This document shows, in pieces, positions 7,507-15,716 of a stretch of 25,090 nucleotides of DNA. The notes beneath the pieces are model-generated. The model searched no databases. It saw nothing but the letters and a program-made list of their open reading frames with translations, and was not told where the DNA came from. Numbering within the stretch: the stretch's first letter is position 1; each line of letters begins with the position of its first letter. Source of the stretch: Candidatus Tectimicrobiota bacterium (GTDB lineage Bacteria > UBA8248 > JACPRG01); contig JACPRG010000019.1 in NCBI GenBank assembly GCA_016190025.1, positions 1-25,090 of the forward strand. The letters run 5' to 3'. A program made the position numbers and the translations under genes.

Positions 7507-8745
7507 TCAGCCGAGGAACAGTTCGGACAGCGCGTACGCCCTGGGGTGCGGGATGCGCGGAGCTTCCGGCTTTCCGGGCGAGACAGGCTGTTCGGCGGCG
7601 ACCACCACCACGCCGCCTTCCGAGACGAAATGGTCCTGCTCGTCCTTGTCCCGATCGAACCCGATCTCCGAGCCGGACGGCACGACGGCGTCCCTGTCCA
7701 CGACGGCGCAGCACAACTGCGCGCCCAATTCCACGACCGCCCCTTCCAGTAACACAGAGTTGACGACCTTCGCGCCGGGGCGGACCGCCGCGCCGTGGCT
7801 CAAGGCGGACTGGAAGATCTGGCTGTGCGCCGAGGGGGGGAAATCCTGGACCCCTGGACATCCGGCCTCCGCTCTGGCCGGCATTAACTCTCCGAAGTGC
7901 CGCGGGCGCGATCGTCCATTGGACCCGAGCAAGGCCGGATATCTGCCCCTGTTTTGTAGGATTTCAATCTGCGTTTCCCAGTAGGTGTCGATGGTCCCCA
8001 CGTCCCGCCAGAACCAGCTCTCGTCGTTGTGAGCGGTCGCGTTAAAGGCGAAGACCTTGATAGAGCGCAGGAGGGCGGGGAGGATGTCTCTGCCGAAATC
8101 ATTTCCGGCCATCATGGGAAGCGCCGCCGAGAGAAAGTCGGCGTCGAAGACATAGATCCCCATGGAGGCCAGGGCCTTCGGGAACCGGGCGCTGAGGTCC
8201 GCCGTGTCCCGCGGTTTCTCCAGGAAGCGGTTGACCCGGTCTTCCGGATCGGTCACGAGGACCCCGAGGCGGTCCGCTTCTCTCCAATGGACTTCCGAGG
8301 CCCCCACCGTGACCAGGGCGCCTTTTCGTCGGTGAAAGTCGAGGAGCGCCCGATAGTCCATGGCGTAGACGTGGTCGCTGGCCAGGACCAGGACCTCGCG
8401 GACCTCGCGGGTGATCTTGGAGAGGTTTTGTCGGACGGCGTCGGCGGTGCCGGCGTAGCCGGGCTTTTGCAGGCTTTCCACCCATCTCTTCCCGTCCATT
8501 CGGTCGAGAAGCCGTCTCTGGCTTTCGTCCCAGGATGGGGGGGTGCTCAGGTCCAGGTCGACGGCGTCGTTGCAGGTCAGCGCCCAGGCCTGGAAAATCC
8601 CGGACTGGACGCAATTGAACAGCGTGAAATCGATCAGCCGCCGGCCGCCGAGGAAGGGGAGGAGAGGCTTCGCCCGGGAGTTGGTGAGTGGATAGAGTCT
8701 CTCACCTTTGCCGCCTGCGAGGATGAACGTCAAAAGGGAACTCAT
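7507..8745 (-). CDS. glgC: Glucose-1-phosphate adenylyltransferase-type protein (copy 1)
   Basis: ADP-glucose pyrophosphorylase family, making ADP-glucose from ATP and glucose-1-phosphate for glycogen or related glucans. The 412-residue product has the N-terminal nucleotidyltransferase loop FILAGGKGERLYPLT, RAKPLLPF, GTADAVRQN, SDHVYAMDY (catalytic Asp about 124), FLEKP (sugar-phosphate Lys about 177) and WRDVGTIDTYWE. A C-terminal left-handed beta-helix-like region ends in SEGGVVVVA. The ATG at 8745 has GGAGG seven bases upstream, and the longer open frame to 8823 lacks such support. A second copy lies upstream in the same direction. No glgA or glgB is in the window. A related sugar nucleotidyltransferase specificity cannot be excluded. 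Confidence 0.88.
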   Translation of the reverse strand: MSSLLTFILAGGKGERLYPLTNSRAKPLLPFLGGRRLIDFTLFNCVQSGIFQAWALTCNDAVDLDLSTPPSWDESQRRLLDRMDGKRWVESLQKPGYAGTADAVRQNLSKITREVREVLVLASDHVYAMDYRALLDFHRRKGALVTVGASEVHWREADRLGVLVTDPEDRVNRFLEKPRDTADLSARFPKALASMGIYVFDADFLSAALPMMAGNDFGRDILPALLRSIKVFAFNATAHNDESWFWRDVGTIDTYWETQIEILQNRGRYPALLGSNGRSRPRHFGELMPARAEAGCPGVQDFPPSAHSQIFQSALSHGAAVRPGAKVVNSVLLEGAVVELGAQLCCAVVDRDAVVPSGSEIGFDRDKDEQDHFVSEGGVVVVAAEQPVSPGKPEAPRIPHPRAYALSELFLG

Positions 8746-8792
8746 ACACAATCCTCCTTTCCCCCTCCCTGCACCGTCGCTGCGTCGGCAGG

Positions 8793-8876
8793 AAAAATGT
8801 GACCCTTCGCTCGCCGTAGGCAATTGAAGGCTGAAACGGAAGCCGCCCCCCAGGCTCAGCAGTTCCTTTTGACCCT
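8793..8876. repeat. Long imperfect direct repeat, copy A (upstream of glgC copy 1)
   Basis: This segment aligns with 9135-9213. Shared blocks include CCCTTCGCTCGCCGT, GAAGGCTGAAACG and CGCCCC, with roughly three quarters of bases the same by eye. It ends close to the glgC ribosome site. GTAGGCAA within it also occurs upstream of the second glgC near 10986. Confidence 0.65.
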
Positions 8877-8888
8877 GCTTGACCCTGC
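8869..8888. repeat. Tandem 10-base repeat TTGACCCTGC x2
   Basis: TTGACCCTGC is repeated exactly back to back at 8869-8878 and 8879-8888, at the edge of repeat copy A. Confidence 0.7.
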
Positions 8889-8982
8889 AAAAACGGTACA
8901 GCCGAGTGCCAATAGAAACTGGTAAAAACCGGGGAATTTATCCGTGGCTTTAACATACGGCTTTGCGGGAAGAGCGCAATCG

Positions 8983-9020
8983 GGAGATCCCCCAAAAGCT
9001 GACGCGGAGATCCCTCAAAA
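8983..9020. repeat. Paired GGAGATCCCYCAAAA sites
   Basis: GGAGATCCCCCAAAA (8983-8997) and GGAGATCCCTCAAAA (9006-9020) differ at one base and start 23 bases apart, close to two helical turns. This phasing fits a regulator-binding site, though no regulator is known. Confidence 0.5.
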
Positions 9021-9134
9021 ATCGATGTGGAAAACCCCGATCCCTTCATAACGGGACTTGGTATAGCAGCGATACCATTTAGACGGGCTGGAGTTCCCCT
9101 GTCTTCGTTGAAGATTTGGGTGGCGTGGGCAAGC

Positions 9135-9213
9135 AAAATGCACCCCTTCGCTCGCCGTTGACTACCGAAGGCTGAAACGAAATTCGCCCCAGCCTCCGTA
9201 ATTTCCCTTTACT
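9135..9213. repeat. Long imperfect direct repeat, copy B
   Basis: Partner of 8793-8876, about 342 bases away. The flanking GGCAAGCAAAA at 9128-9138 is also found at 10989-10999 upstream of the second glgC. The repeat may derive from duplication of an ancestral glgC control region. Confidence 0.6.
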
Positions 9214-9298
9214 TTGTATATAAGACCATTCGAAGGAGAGCGCGGCGCAAATTTACGTTTATTTTACAAACACTTGTAACCGCCCTCATATTAGTAAG

Positions 9299-9326
9299 TT
9301 GACTCATATTCATTAATGTATAGAAT
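9299..9326 (+). promoter_or_regulatory. Sigma-70-like promoter pointing into the 3' end of glgC copy 2
   Basis: TTGACT at 9299-9304 and TAGAAT at 9321-9326 are separated by 16 bases in an AT-rich stretch. Transcription would run rightward, antisense to the glgC gene ending at 9623. No well-supported plus-strand gene follows, so it would drive a small or antisense RNA, or it is chance. Confidence 0.4.
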
Positions 9327-9622
9327 TAGAAACTGCGGTTTTGGAGACAGGAATCCGTGGTTTTAGGGAGAAACGTGGCCAGGGAGGGCGAGGAGAGGGC
9401 ATTGGCCCGTCCGGCAGGCAGGGCCGGAAACCAATGATAAAATTGATTGCGATCCGGGAAATTCTGGGCAAAAGAGTTCGGAAGTCTCAGATTGGGCAAT
9501 CGCTTTCGCGGGAGTGGGACGGTTTCCTTCGGGAGTTGTCCGCACGGCCCCGACCGGACTCAGGCGGCACAGATGCGGAGGGTTTCAAGCGTTTGTCGAA
9601 GAGAAAACACCCCGGACGGGAT

Positions 9623-10864
9623 TCAGCAGCGGGACGCCCCGGCCAGCGCGCCGGCCCTCTGCGGAAAGGTGGGCGCGTCCGCCGGTCTTTCTTCTGGGGC
9701 GAGAGGCCGCTCGGCGGCGATCACGACCACCCCGCCTTCCGAGACGGGATATTCCCTCCCGTCCTTGTCGCGATCGAACCCGATCTCCTCGCCGGCCGAA
9801 ACGACGGCGCCCCGATCGACGACGGTCCGCCAGAGCCGCGCGCCCGGCCCGACCTGGGCGTCCTCCAGAAGGATGGATTCATAGACTTCCGCCCCGGCGC
9901 TGACCCAAACCCCGCGGCTGAGGGCGGAGCGAAAGACCCGCCCGAACACCCGGGGCTCGCCGTTTCGCGTTCCGCGCGCATCCGTCCAGGTTCCCAGAGG
10001 CGCATTGAACCCCCCGGCTTCGGAAAACAACTCGTCGCCGAGCGCGGCCTGGGTGCCCGATCCCTCTCCGTCCTTCAGGATCTCAACCTGGGCTTCCCAA
10101 TACGAATCGATGGTTCCCACGTCCTGCCAGGGCCGGTGTCCGTTGCCCCGGGCGGTTGTATTGAAAGCGAAGACCTTGTGTGAATCCAGGATGACGGGGA
10201 GAATATCCCGGCCGAAGTCGTCCCCGCCGACCGTCCGGAGCGCCGCGGAAAGGAAATCGGCGTCGAAGATGTAGATGCCCATGGAGGCCAGGGCCTTTGG
10301 AGACCGGGCATTGAGAGGGGCCGTGTCGCGCGGTTTTTCCTGGAAGGTGAACGCCCGGTCCTCCGCATCGGCCTCGAGGATCCCGAAGCGGCCCGCTTCG
10401 CTCCAGCCGACCTCGGCGGCCCCTACCGTGACCAGGGCGCCCTTTCGGCGGTGAAAATCGAGGAGCGACCCATAGTCCATGGTGTAGACGTGGTCTGCGG
10501 CCAGGACCAGGACCTCGCGCACCTTCGGGGGGATCCTGGACAGGTTCTGTCGGACGGCGTCAGCGGTGCCGGCGTAGCCGGGCTTTTTCAGGCTGTCCAC
10601 CCACCTCTTCCCGTCCATCCGGTCCAGGAGCTTCTCCTGGCTCTCGCGACAAGACCGGGAGGTGTGCAGGTTCAGGGCGACCGCGTCGTTGCAGGCCAAA
10701 ACCCAGATCCGGAAGATCCCCGATCGGACGCAGTTGAGCAGCGTGAAGTCGATCAGACGTCGGCTGCCGAGGAAGGGGAGAAGAGGCTTGGCCCGCGAGT
10801 TCGTGAGCGGACTGAGCCTTTTGCCTTCCCCGCCTGCCAGGATGAACGTGAACGCGGATTTCAT
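9623..10864 (-). CDS. glgC: Glucose-1-phosphate adenylyltransferase-type protein (copy 2)
   Basis: Paralogue of the gene at 7507-8745, of nearly the same length (413 residues) and strongly similar along its whole length. It keeps FILAGGEGKRLSPLT, RAKPLLPF, GTADAVRQN, ADHVYTMDY with the catalytic Asp, FQEKP with the sugar-phosphate Lys, and WQDVGTIDSYWE, ending with SEGGVVVIA. The ATG at 10864 is preceded by GGAGGAGG with a 4-base spacer, and the upstream extension of the open frame to 10993 is not supported. The copies diverge most in the linker before the beta-helix region and at the C-terminus. Both keep catalytic residues, so neither is obviously dead. They could form a mixed tetramer of catalytic and regulatory subunits, as in plants, but that is speculation. 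Confidence 0.87.
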   Translation of the reverse strand: MKSAFTFILAGGEGKRLSPLTNSRAKPLLPFLGSRRLIDFTLLNCVRSGIFRIWVLACNDAVALNLHTSRSCRESQEKLLDRMDGKRWVDSLKKPGYAGTADAVRQNLSRIPPKVREVLVLAADHVYTMDYGSLLDFHRRKGALVTVGAAEVGWSEAGRFGILEADAEDRAFTFQEKPRDTAPLNARSPKALASMGIYIFDADFLSAALRTVGGDDFGRDILPVILDSHKVFAFNTTARGNGHRPWQDVGTIDSYWEAQVEILKDGEGSGTQAALGDELFSEAGGFNAPLGTWTDARGTRNGEPRVFGRVFRSALSRGVWVSAGAEVYESILLEDAQVGPGARLWRTVVDRGAVVSAGEEIGFDRDKDGREYPVSEGGVVVIAAERPLAPEERPADAPTFPQRAGALAGASRC

Positions 10865-11195
10865 GGCCCCTCCTCCAGCGAGCCCCCGGCGGGCAACGGC
10901 GCTTTCCCCCCCTTCCTTGGACAGGGTTCTCCCCCGTCCTCCAATGGTCACCAGAACCCGATACGTTGATTCCGACTCCCTTTCTGTAGGCAAGCAAAAA
11001 ATATACCGATTTAGAGAAAACCGGTTTGCAAACAGAAAATTAGGCGGGACTTCTTAAGGAGCTGTCCGAACAGCGGGATTCCGCGCGGGTTCAGGAAGGC
11101 GGGGAGGATTCCCTGAACTTACAACCTCACCTCCCGGGCGAGGGGCGGTCGGCGAAGGCGTCCGCCTGGTAGAGCGGGCACTCACGCGGCGGCCT
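10865..11195. other. Intergenic region upstream of glgC copy 2
   Basis: No gene is seen in these 331 bases. An AT-rich patch at 10981-11045 contains the element GGCAAGCAAAA (10989-10999), also present at 9128-9138, and AATATA (11000-11005), which reads TATATT on the minus strand and may be the -10 box of glgC copy 2. No matching -35 box is at ideal distance. The rest, 11046-11195, lies downstream of the Mo-subunit gene on the minus strand and shows no clear terminator. Confidence 0.4.
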
Positions 11196-13475
11196 CTACC
11201 CTTCTTTTGCGCTGAGGGCGGCGAGAAGCTTTTCGGCCGTGATGGGCAGGGAGGTGACCCGCACGCCGGTGGCGTGGAAGATGGCGTTGGCGATGGCCGG
11301 GGCCGTGGGGACGATGGCTGCCTCGGAGGCCCCCTTCGCCCCGTAGGGGCCGTAGGGGTCGTTCGACTCGATCATGATGGAGTCCACCGCGGGCACGGTG
11401 TCCGCTTTGGGCAGGGTGTAGTCGCCGAAGTTGCCGTTGATCACCTGTCCCCCCTCGACCCGGATTTCCTCCAGCAGGGCGAAGCCTGTCCCCTGCACCA
11501 CCGCCCCTTCCACCTGCCCGTGGGCGGCCAGGGGGTTGAGGACCCGTCCCACGTCGTCGGCGGACGTGATGCGCACCACCCGCACGCGGCCCGTTTCCAG
11601 GTCCACCTCCACCTCCGCCACCTGCGCCGCGAACTCGTAAGCCGCCGCGATGTTGCCGTAGAGGGTCTTCTCGTCGGCCGGCTCCGTGGGAGGGTCGTAC
11701 TCCCCGAACCCCCGGACGGGCTCGCCGGCGTTCCGGGAGACCGCCTCCCGGCACGTCTTCTTCAGGGAGAGGGACCGATCGGAAGAGCCGCGGACCCGGA
11801 AGGCGCCCTCCCGCCATTCCACGTCTTCGGGCGCGGCCTCCAGAAGGTCGGCCGCCACCGGGATCAACCGGTCGCGCGCATCCACCGCCCCGAGGCGCAC
11901 GGCGTGCCCGGCCACGAGGGCCAGGCGGCTCGCGTAGGAGCCGAGGCAGAAGGGGGCGGCCTGCGTGTCGGTGGCCGACACCTGAATCCGCGCCGGCTCC
12001 ACGTTCAGCTCTTCCGCGGCGACGATGGCGGCCACCGTTCGGGAGCCCTGGCCGATGTCCCCCTCGCCCGTCCTGACCGTGACGCCCCCTTCCGCGTCCA
12101 GATCCACCTCGGCGCGGGAGCCGTCCCAGTCGGCGAACATGCGGTTTCCGCTGACATGGATGGCGCAGGCGAGCCCGACGCCGCGCCGGACTGCCCCTTT
12201 CCCCCCCGCGCGCCGGGCCTTCTCCCAACCCGCCGCGCGGGTGGCGGCCCGGATGCACTCGTCGAGTCCGCACGACCCGATCCGCCAGCCGTGCACGGTC
12301 ACGTCGCCCGTCCGGACGGCGTTTTTGAGGCGGAGGTCCGCCGGGTCCATCCCGATCTCGTGGGCGAGGACGTCCAGGAGACTCTCTTGGGCGAAGGTCC
12401 CTTGCGGGTTGCCGAATCCGCGGAACGCGCCCGTGGGGATCTTGTTGGTGTAAACCAGATACCCGTGGCTGCGGAGGTTCGCGATCCGGTAGGCGTTATC
12501 GCACCGGTAGCACGCGGTCCGCAGGATGGCGTCGGCCAGGCCGGTGCTGGCCCCGTTGTCCGCAATGACCCGCGCCTCCTTGGACAAAAGGCGTCCGTCC
12601 TTCTTGGCGCTCATTCGCAGCCACAGCCGGGTCGGTACCCGGGGACGCGCCGCCGTGAACTCCTCCGTGCGCGTGTTCAGCAGCCGGACGGGGCGTCCGG
12701 ACTTCATGGCCAGGAGAAGGGTGATGAAGGCGTTGGGCTCCTCCAGGGCCTTGCCCCCGAACGCGCCGCCGACGAAAGGCTGGATGAGCCGCAGGTCCTC
12801 CCGCTTCAGACCTAGGGCGTCGGCGATGAGGTCCCGGGCGAGGAAGGGGTGCTGCAAGGGGGTCCAGAGGGTGTAGCGGCCCGCGCCCTCCGGCTTCGCG
12901 ACGCTCCCCATGGGCTCCATGTAGGCCTGGTAGTGGAAGGAGGTGGTGTACGTCTCCTCCCGCACCACGTCGGCCTCCCGGAGGGCGGACTCCACGTCGC
13001 CGCGCTCGGCGTGGACTTCGGAGGCGATGTTCCGGGGCTTTTCGTGAACCAGGGGGGCCCCCTCGGCCATGGCCTCCTCGGGGTCGAAGACGGCGGGCAG
13101 GGGCTCGTACTCCACGCGGATGCGCTCCGCCGCCTCGAGGGCCGCGGCGGCGTCCTCGGCCGCCACGGCGGCCACCTCTTCCCCGAGGAACCGCACGCGG
13201 TCGCCCGCGAGGATGGACTGGTCCTTCAACTGGGTCCATCCCCATCTGGGCGTGGGCGCGTCGGCCCCCGTGACCACCGCGCGGACGCCCGGAACGCGCC
13301 GCGCCGCCTCCACGTCCACGCGGAGGATGCGGGCGTGGGGATGGGGGCTTCGCAGGACCTTCCCCTCGAGGAGGCCCGGAAGACGGACGTCGGAGACGAA
13401 CTCGGCCGCCCCCGACGCCTTGCGGGGGGCGTCGATGAGGGGCGTGGGCTTTCCGACGGCCGTGAACGGACTCAT
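11196..13475 (-). CDS. Xanthine dehydrogenase-family Mo-binding subunit without neighbouring FAD/Fe-S subunits
   Basis: Second molybdenum hydroxylase catalytic subunit, 759 residues. It carries the hammerhead domain (about 20-125), GGAFGGK, GAFRGFGNPQ, the DIGQG motif, and GAKGASEAA near the C-terminus, which retains the catalytic Glu. It is only distantly similar to the product of 696-3044, so it is not a recent duplicate. No FAD or 2Fe-2S subunit gene is adjacent, so partners must come from elsewhere, possibly the first operon. It is divergent from a MOSC-domain gene, which suits a sulfurated Mo cofactor. The ribosome site before ATG 13475 is weak. The lack of AYRCSFR argues against CO dehydrogenase. 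Confidence 0.9.
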   Translation of the reverse strand: MSPFTAVGKPTPLIDAPRKASGAAEFVSDVRLPGLLEGKVLRSPHPHARILRVDVEAARRVPGVRAVVTGADAPTPRWGWTQLKDQSILAGDRVRFLGEEVAAVAAEDAAAALEAAERIRVEYEPLPAVFDPEEAMAEGAPLVHEKPRNIASEVHAERGDVESALREADVVREETYTTSFHYQAYMEPMGSVAKPEGAGRYTLWTPLQHPFLARDLIADALGLKREDLRLIQPFVGGAFGGKALEEPNAFITLLLAMKSGRPVRLLNTRTEEFTAARPRVPTRLWLRMSAKKDGRLLSKEARVIADNGASTGLADAILRTACYRCDNAYRIANLRSHGYLVYTNKIPTGAFRGFGNPQGTFAQESLLDVLAHEIGMDPADLRLKNAVRTGDVTVHGWRIGSCGLDECIRAATRAAGWEKARRAGGKGAVRRGVGLACAIHVSGNRMFADWDGSRAEVDLDAEGGVTVRTGEGDIGQGSRTVAAIVAAEELNVEPARIQVSATDTQAAPFCLGSYASRLALVAGHAVRLGAVDARDRLIPVAADLLEAAPEDVEWREGAFRVRGSSDRSLSLKKTCREAVSRNAGEPVRGFGEYDPPTEPADEKTLYGNIAAAYEFAAQVAEVEVDLETGRVRVVRITSADDVGRVLNPLAAHGQVEGAVVQGTGFALLEEIRVEGGQVINGNFGDYTLPKADTVPAVDSIMIESNDPYGPYGAKGASEAAIVPTAPAIANAIFHATGVRVTSLPITAEKLLAALSAKEG

Positions 13476-13749
13476 GGCAGAACCGGTTGCGGGGATCGCG
13501 AATGAGTCCCCCCCGCGGGACTTCAGGCGCCCGATGGGCCGCGCGCAGAACGGCGCTCGGCTCGACTTGTCGGGAAAATGATGCGCGAAACGGGTTAAAA
13601 TGACAAGTCCCTGGACCCGCAGGGGCCGGGGATTCGAGCAGCCGGTTCAGGTGTGCGAGGCTGCTGGAGGGGGCTTTTCGGCGCCCCGGGGCGGTTTCAT
13701 CGAGGCCGGGGGGGGGCGCGTCCTTTTCCGTTGAAAGGAGTCCGCAAGG
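13476..13749. promoter_or_regulatory. Divergent intergenic region, Mo-subunit / MOSC gene
   Basis: These 274 bases separate two genes transcribed away from each other, so they must hold both promoters. GTTAAAATGACAAG at 13594-13607 resembles a -10 box in context. A related GTTAGGATGACAGG lies at 15615-15628 upstream of the first binding-protein gene. No convincing -35 partners were found. Confidence 0.4.
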
Positions 13750-14205
13750 ATGCACGGCGTCGTGGAGCGGATCTACATCGCCCCGGAGGGCGGGGTGGCC
13801 ATGCAGGCGGTCGAACAGGTCGAGGCGGTCGCCCGCCGGGGGTTGCGCGGGGACCGCTATTCCGAGCGCACGGGCTACTGGACCAGCGTTGACGAGTGCG
13901 AGGTGACGCTTATCGAGGCGGAGGACCTCGAGGAGATCGAGCGGACGACGGGCATCCGCGTCGGAAACGGCGAGCATCGCCGCAATCTGATCGTCCGGGG
14001 CGTGAGGCTCGCGCGCCTGGCCGGAAGGCGGTTTCGGGTCGGCGAGGCGGTTTTAGAGTACGACCGGCCCCGGCCGCCCTGCGGATACATCCAGTCCATC
14101 ACCGAGCCCGGCATGACGCGGGCCCTCCTCGGCCGGGGTGGCATCTGCGCGCGGGTCGTCGAGTCGGGCTGGATCCGCGCCGAGGACGCCGTCGTCATCC
14201 TGTGA
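13750..14205 (+). CDS. MOSC-domain protein
   Basis: A small stand-alone MOSC (Mo-cofactor sulfurase C-terminal) domain of 151 residues. These domains bind Mo cofactor or carry sulfur for metal-sulfur chemistry. It shows the GLRGDRY segment (31-37) that follows the first strand in the family, the NLIVRG strand (79-84), and the conserved Cys111 in PRPPCGYI, the expected sulfur-carrying position. The ATG follows GAAAGGAG with a 9-base spacer. It is divergent from a Mo-hydroxylase catalytic subunit, and a role in maturing or sulfurating that enzyme's cofactor is a fair inference. It also heads the plus-strand gene series. Confidence 0.88.
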   Translation: MHGVVERIYIAPEGGVAMQAVEQVEAVARRGLRGDRYSERTGYWTSVDECEVTLIEAEDLEEIERTTGIRVGNGEHRRNLIVRGVRLARLAGRRFRVGEAVLEYDRPRPPCGYIQSITEPGMTRALLGRGGICARVVESGWIRAEDAVVIL

Positions 14206-14359
14206 CGCCCGGCGGGGCGGAGGGGCGCGCTGGCTCGCCGGGGTTGCGCCCGCGCACCCCTGAGGGTAGGCTGAAGACCGGGAGGGAGGCGTGGCCCTAA
14301 CGTCGGTCGGCTGTGGAAGGATTCGGTTTTTCACCCGAGACGGGCCCTGGAGACCTTTC

Positions 14360-15571
14360 ATGAAGATCAGCCGCGATCGCGAGAAAATCATGCGCCGCTG
14401 GAAGGAGCAGCGGTGGATCCTGGACAACATCATCCGCACCGTCGGCGTGGATTGGGACCAGGGGCGGACGAGCCGGCTGGTGGGCTTCGCGGGGCCCAAG
14501 GCGTCGTGGGACGCCCAGCTCATCCGGCAGCGCGTCAAGCGCTTTGCGGACATCGCGCGCGAGTTCGCCAAGGCCGCCCGGCTGAGACAGGAGAGGGCGG
14601 AGAAGGCGGAGGCGGAGGGCCACGCGGTCCTCGCCCGGGAGAACTACTTCATCGCCGCCCAACTCTACTGCAACGCCCACTGGCCGCTCTTCGAGGACGA
14701 CAGCCCCAAGCACATCGAGTTCCAGGAGCTCCAGGACTACTGCTTCGGCAAGTACATCCGGTATGCGCCCCACCCCATCGAGCGCGTGGAGATCCCCTTC
14801 GAGGGGAGGTCCCTCTCCGCCCTTTTGCACCTCCCCGCGTCCGGCCGGCCGCCGTATCCCGCCGTCCTCATCGTCCCGGGGATGGACATGGTGAAGGAAA
14901 ACTCCCCCATGTACGGCGATCCCCTCCTGGAGCGGGGGCTGGCGTTTTTGATGATCGACGGCCCGGGGCAGGGGGCCTCCAACGTGCGGAAGATCCGGGT
15001 CACCGCCGACAACTACGCCGAGGCGGGCGTCAACGCCGTCAACTACCTGTGCTCCCGGAAGGACATCGACGCCTCGCGCCTGGGCCTCGCGGGCGTCAGC
15101 ATGGGGACCTACTGGGGCTTCCGGGTGGCCGCCGCCGAGACCCGCCTGAAGGCCTGCGCCTTCATGCTGCCCTGCTGGGAGAGCGGGATGGACACCATCT
15201 TCAACATGGCCTCCCCCACGTTCAAGCTGAATTACATGTACATGGCGGGGTACAGCGACGAGGCCTCCTTCGACAGGTTCATGGAGACTCTCTCGCTGGA
15301 GGGCTTGGAAGAGAAAATCTCCTGTCCGGTCATGCTGATCACGGGGGAAGACGAGGACCTCTCGCCGATGGACGTCACGCTGAAGGTCTTCGGGAGGATC
15401 CGCCAGCCCCGGAAACTGGTGATGTTCGAGGGGAGCAAACACTCCATCGAGGCCCCTTACGTAGACCATGCGGCGGACTGGCTGGCGGACTGGCTGGCGG
15501 GAAAGAAGCCGCGCGCGGAAAAGGTCTATGTGGAGCTGTCCGGCCGGGAGGTGGTCTCTCCCCTGGATTGA
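14360..15571 (+). CDS. Alpha/beta hydrolase, dihydroxypseudooxynicotine hydrolase/FrsA-like
   Basis: A 403-residue two-domain hydrolase. The N-terminal helical domain (about 1-135) contains ARENYFIAAQLY, typical of the family that includes 2,6-dihydroxypseudooxynicotine hydrolase and FrsA-like esterases. The C-terminal alpha/beta fold has the nucleophile elbow GVSMG (Ser247), an oxyanion-side IDGPGQG segment, an acid in GEDEDLSP (Asp333) and the catalytic His361 in GSKHS. I chose the ATG at 14360 because it has GGAG seven bases upstream. A GTG at 14291 after GGAGGGAGGC would add 23 atypical residues but cannot be excluded. Family members cleave C-C bonds in 1,3-diketone-like intermediates or esters. 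The substrate here is unknown. Confidence 0.87.
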   Translation: MKISRDREKIMRRWKEQRWILDNIIRTVGVDWDQGRTSRLVGFAGPKASWDAQLIRQRVKRFADIAREFAKAARLRQERAEKAEAEGHAVLARENYFIAAQLYCNAHWPLFEDDSPKHIEFQELQDYCFGKYIRYAPHPIERVEIPFEGRSLSALLHLPASGRPPYPAVLIVPGMDMVKENSPMYGDPLLERGLAFLMIDGPGQGASNVRKIRVTADNYAEAGVNAVNYLCSRKDIDASRLGLAGVSMGTYWGFRVAAAETRLKACAFMLPCWESGMDTIFNMASPTFKLNYMYMAGYSDEASFDRFMETLSLEGLEEKISCPVMLITGEDEDLSPMDVTLKVFGRIRQPRKLVMFEGSKHSIEAPYVDHAADWLADWLAGKKPRAEKVYVELSGREVVSPLD

Positions 15572-15716
15572 GGGCCAAGAGGGGAGGGGGGCTGGCGAGC
15601 CGCGGACCGATTGCGTTAGGATGACAGGCGTGAGGATCCGCACGGGCCAAAGAGGTCTGGTGCGCCGCCACGCACGCAGCTTCGACGGCCTACAAATGGA
15701 CTGAGGAAGGAAGAAA

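Larger units (their letters stand above)
8746..9622. other. 877-base spacer between the two glgC copies
   Basis: No convincing gene is seen. The region is clearly AT-richer than its surroundings, especially 9190-9340. It contains an imperfect long direct repeat, two paired short repeats, a small inverted repeat GGTAT/ATACC (9060-9064 with 9072-9076) and a plus-strand promoter-like site, listed separately. Minus-strand transcription of the copy-1 glgC must start somewhere here, so much of it is likely regulatory. TTGCGC (8974-8979) and TATGTT (8952-8957), read on the minus strand with a 16-base spacer, are a weak promoter candidate. Confidence 0.55.

Noticed and set aside
8702..9136. Minus-strand open frame overlapping the start of glgC copy 1
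   Set aside because: It has no ribosome site or recognisable domain, crosses repeat copy A, and overlaps the glgC start in another frame.
8793..9213. CRISPR-like array
   Set aside because: There are only two long imperfect copies about 340 bases apart, without regular spacers or cas genes.
9341..10183. Plus-strand open frame antisense to glgC copy 2
   Set aside because: Most of it is the mirror of a well-supported minus-strand gene in GC-rich DNA. The first ~90 codons outside the overlap resemble no family I know.
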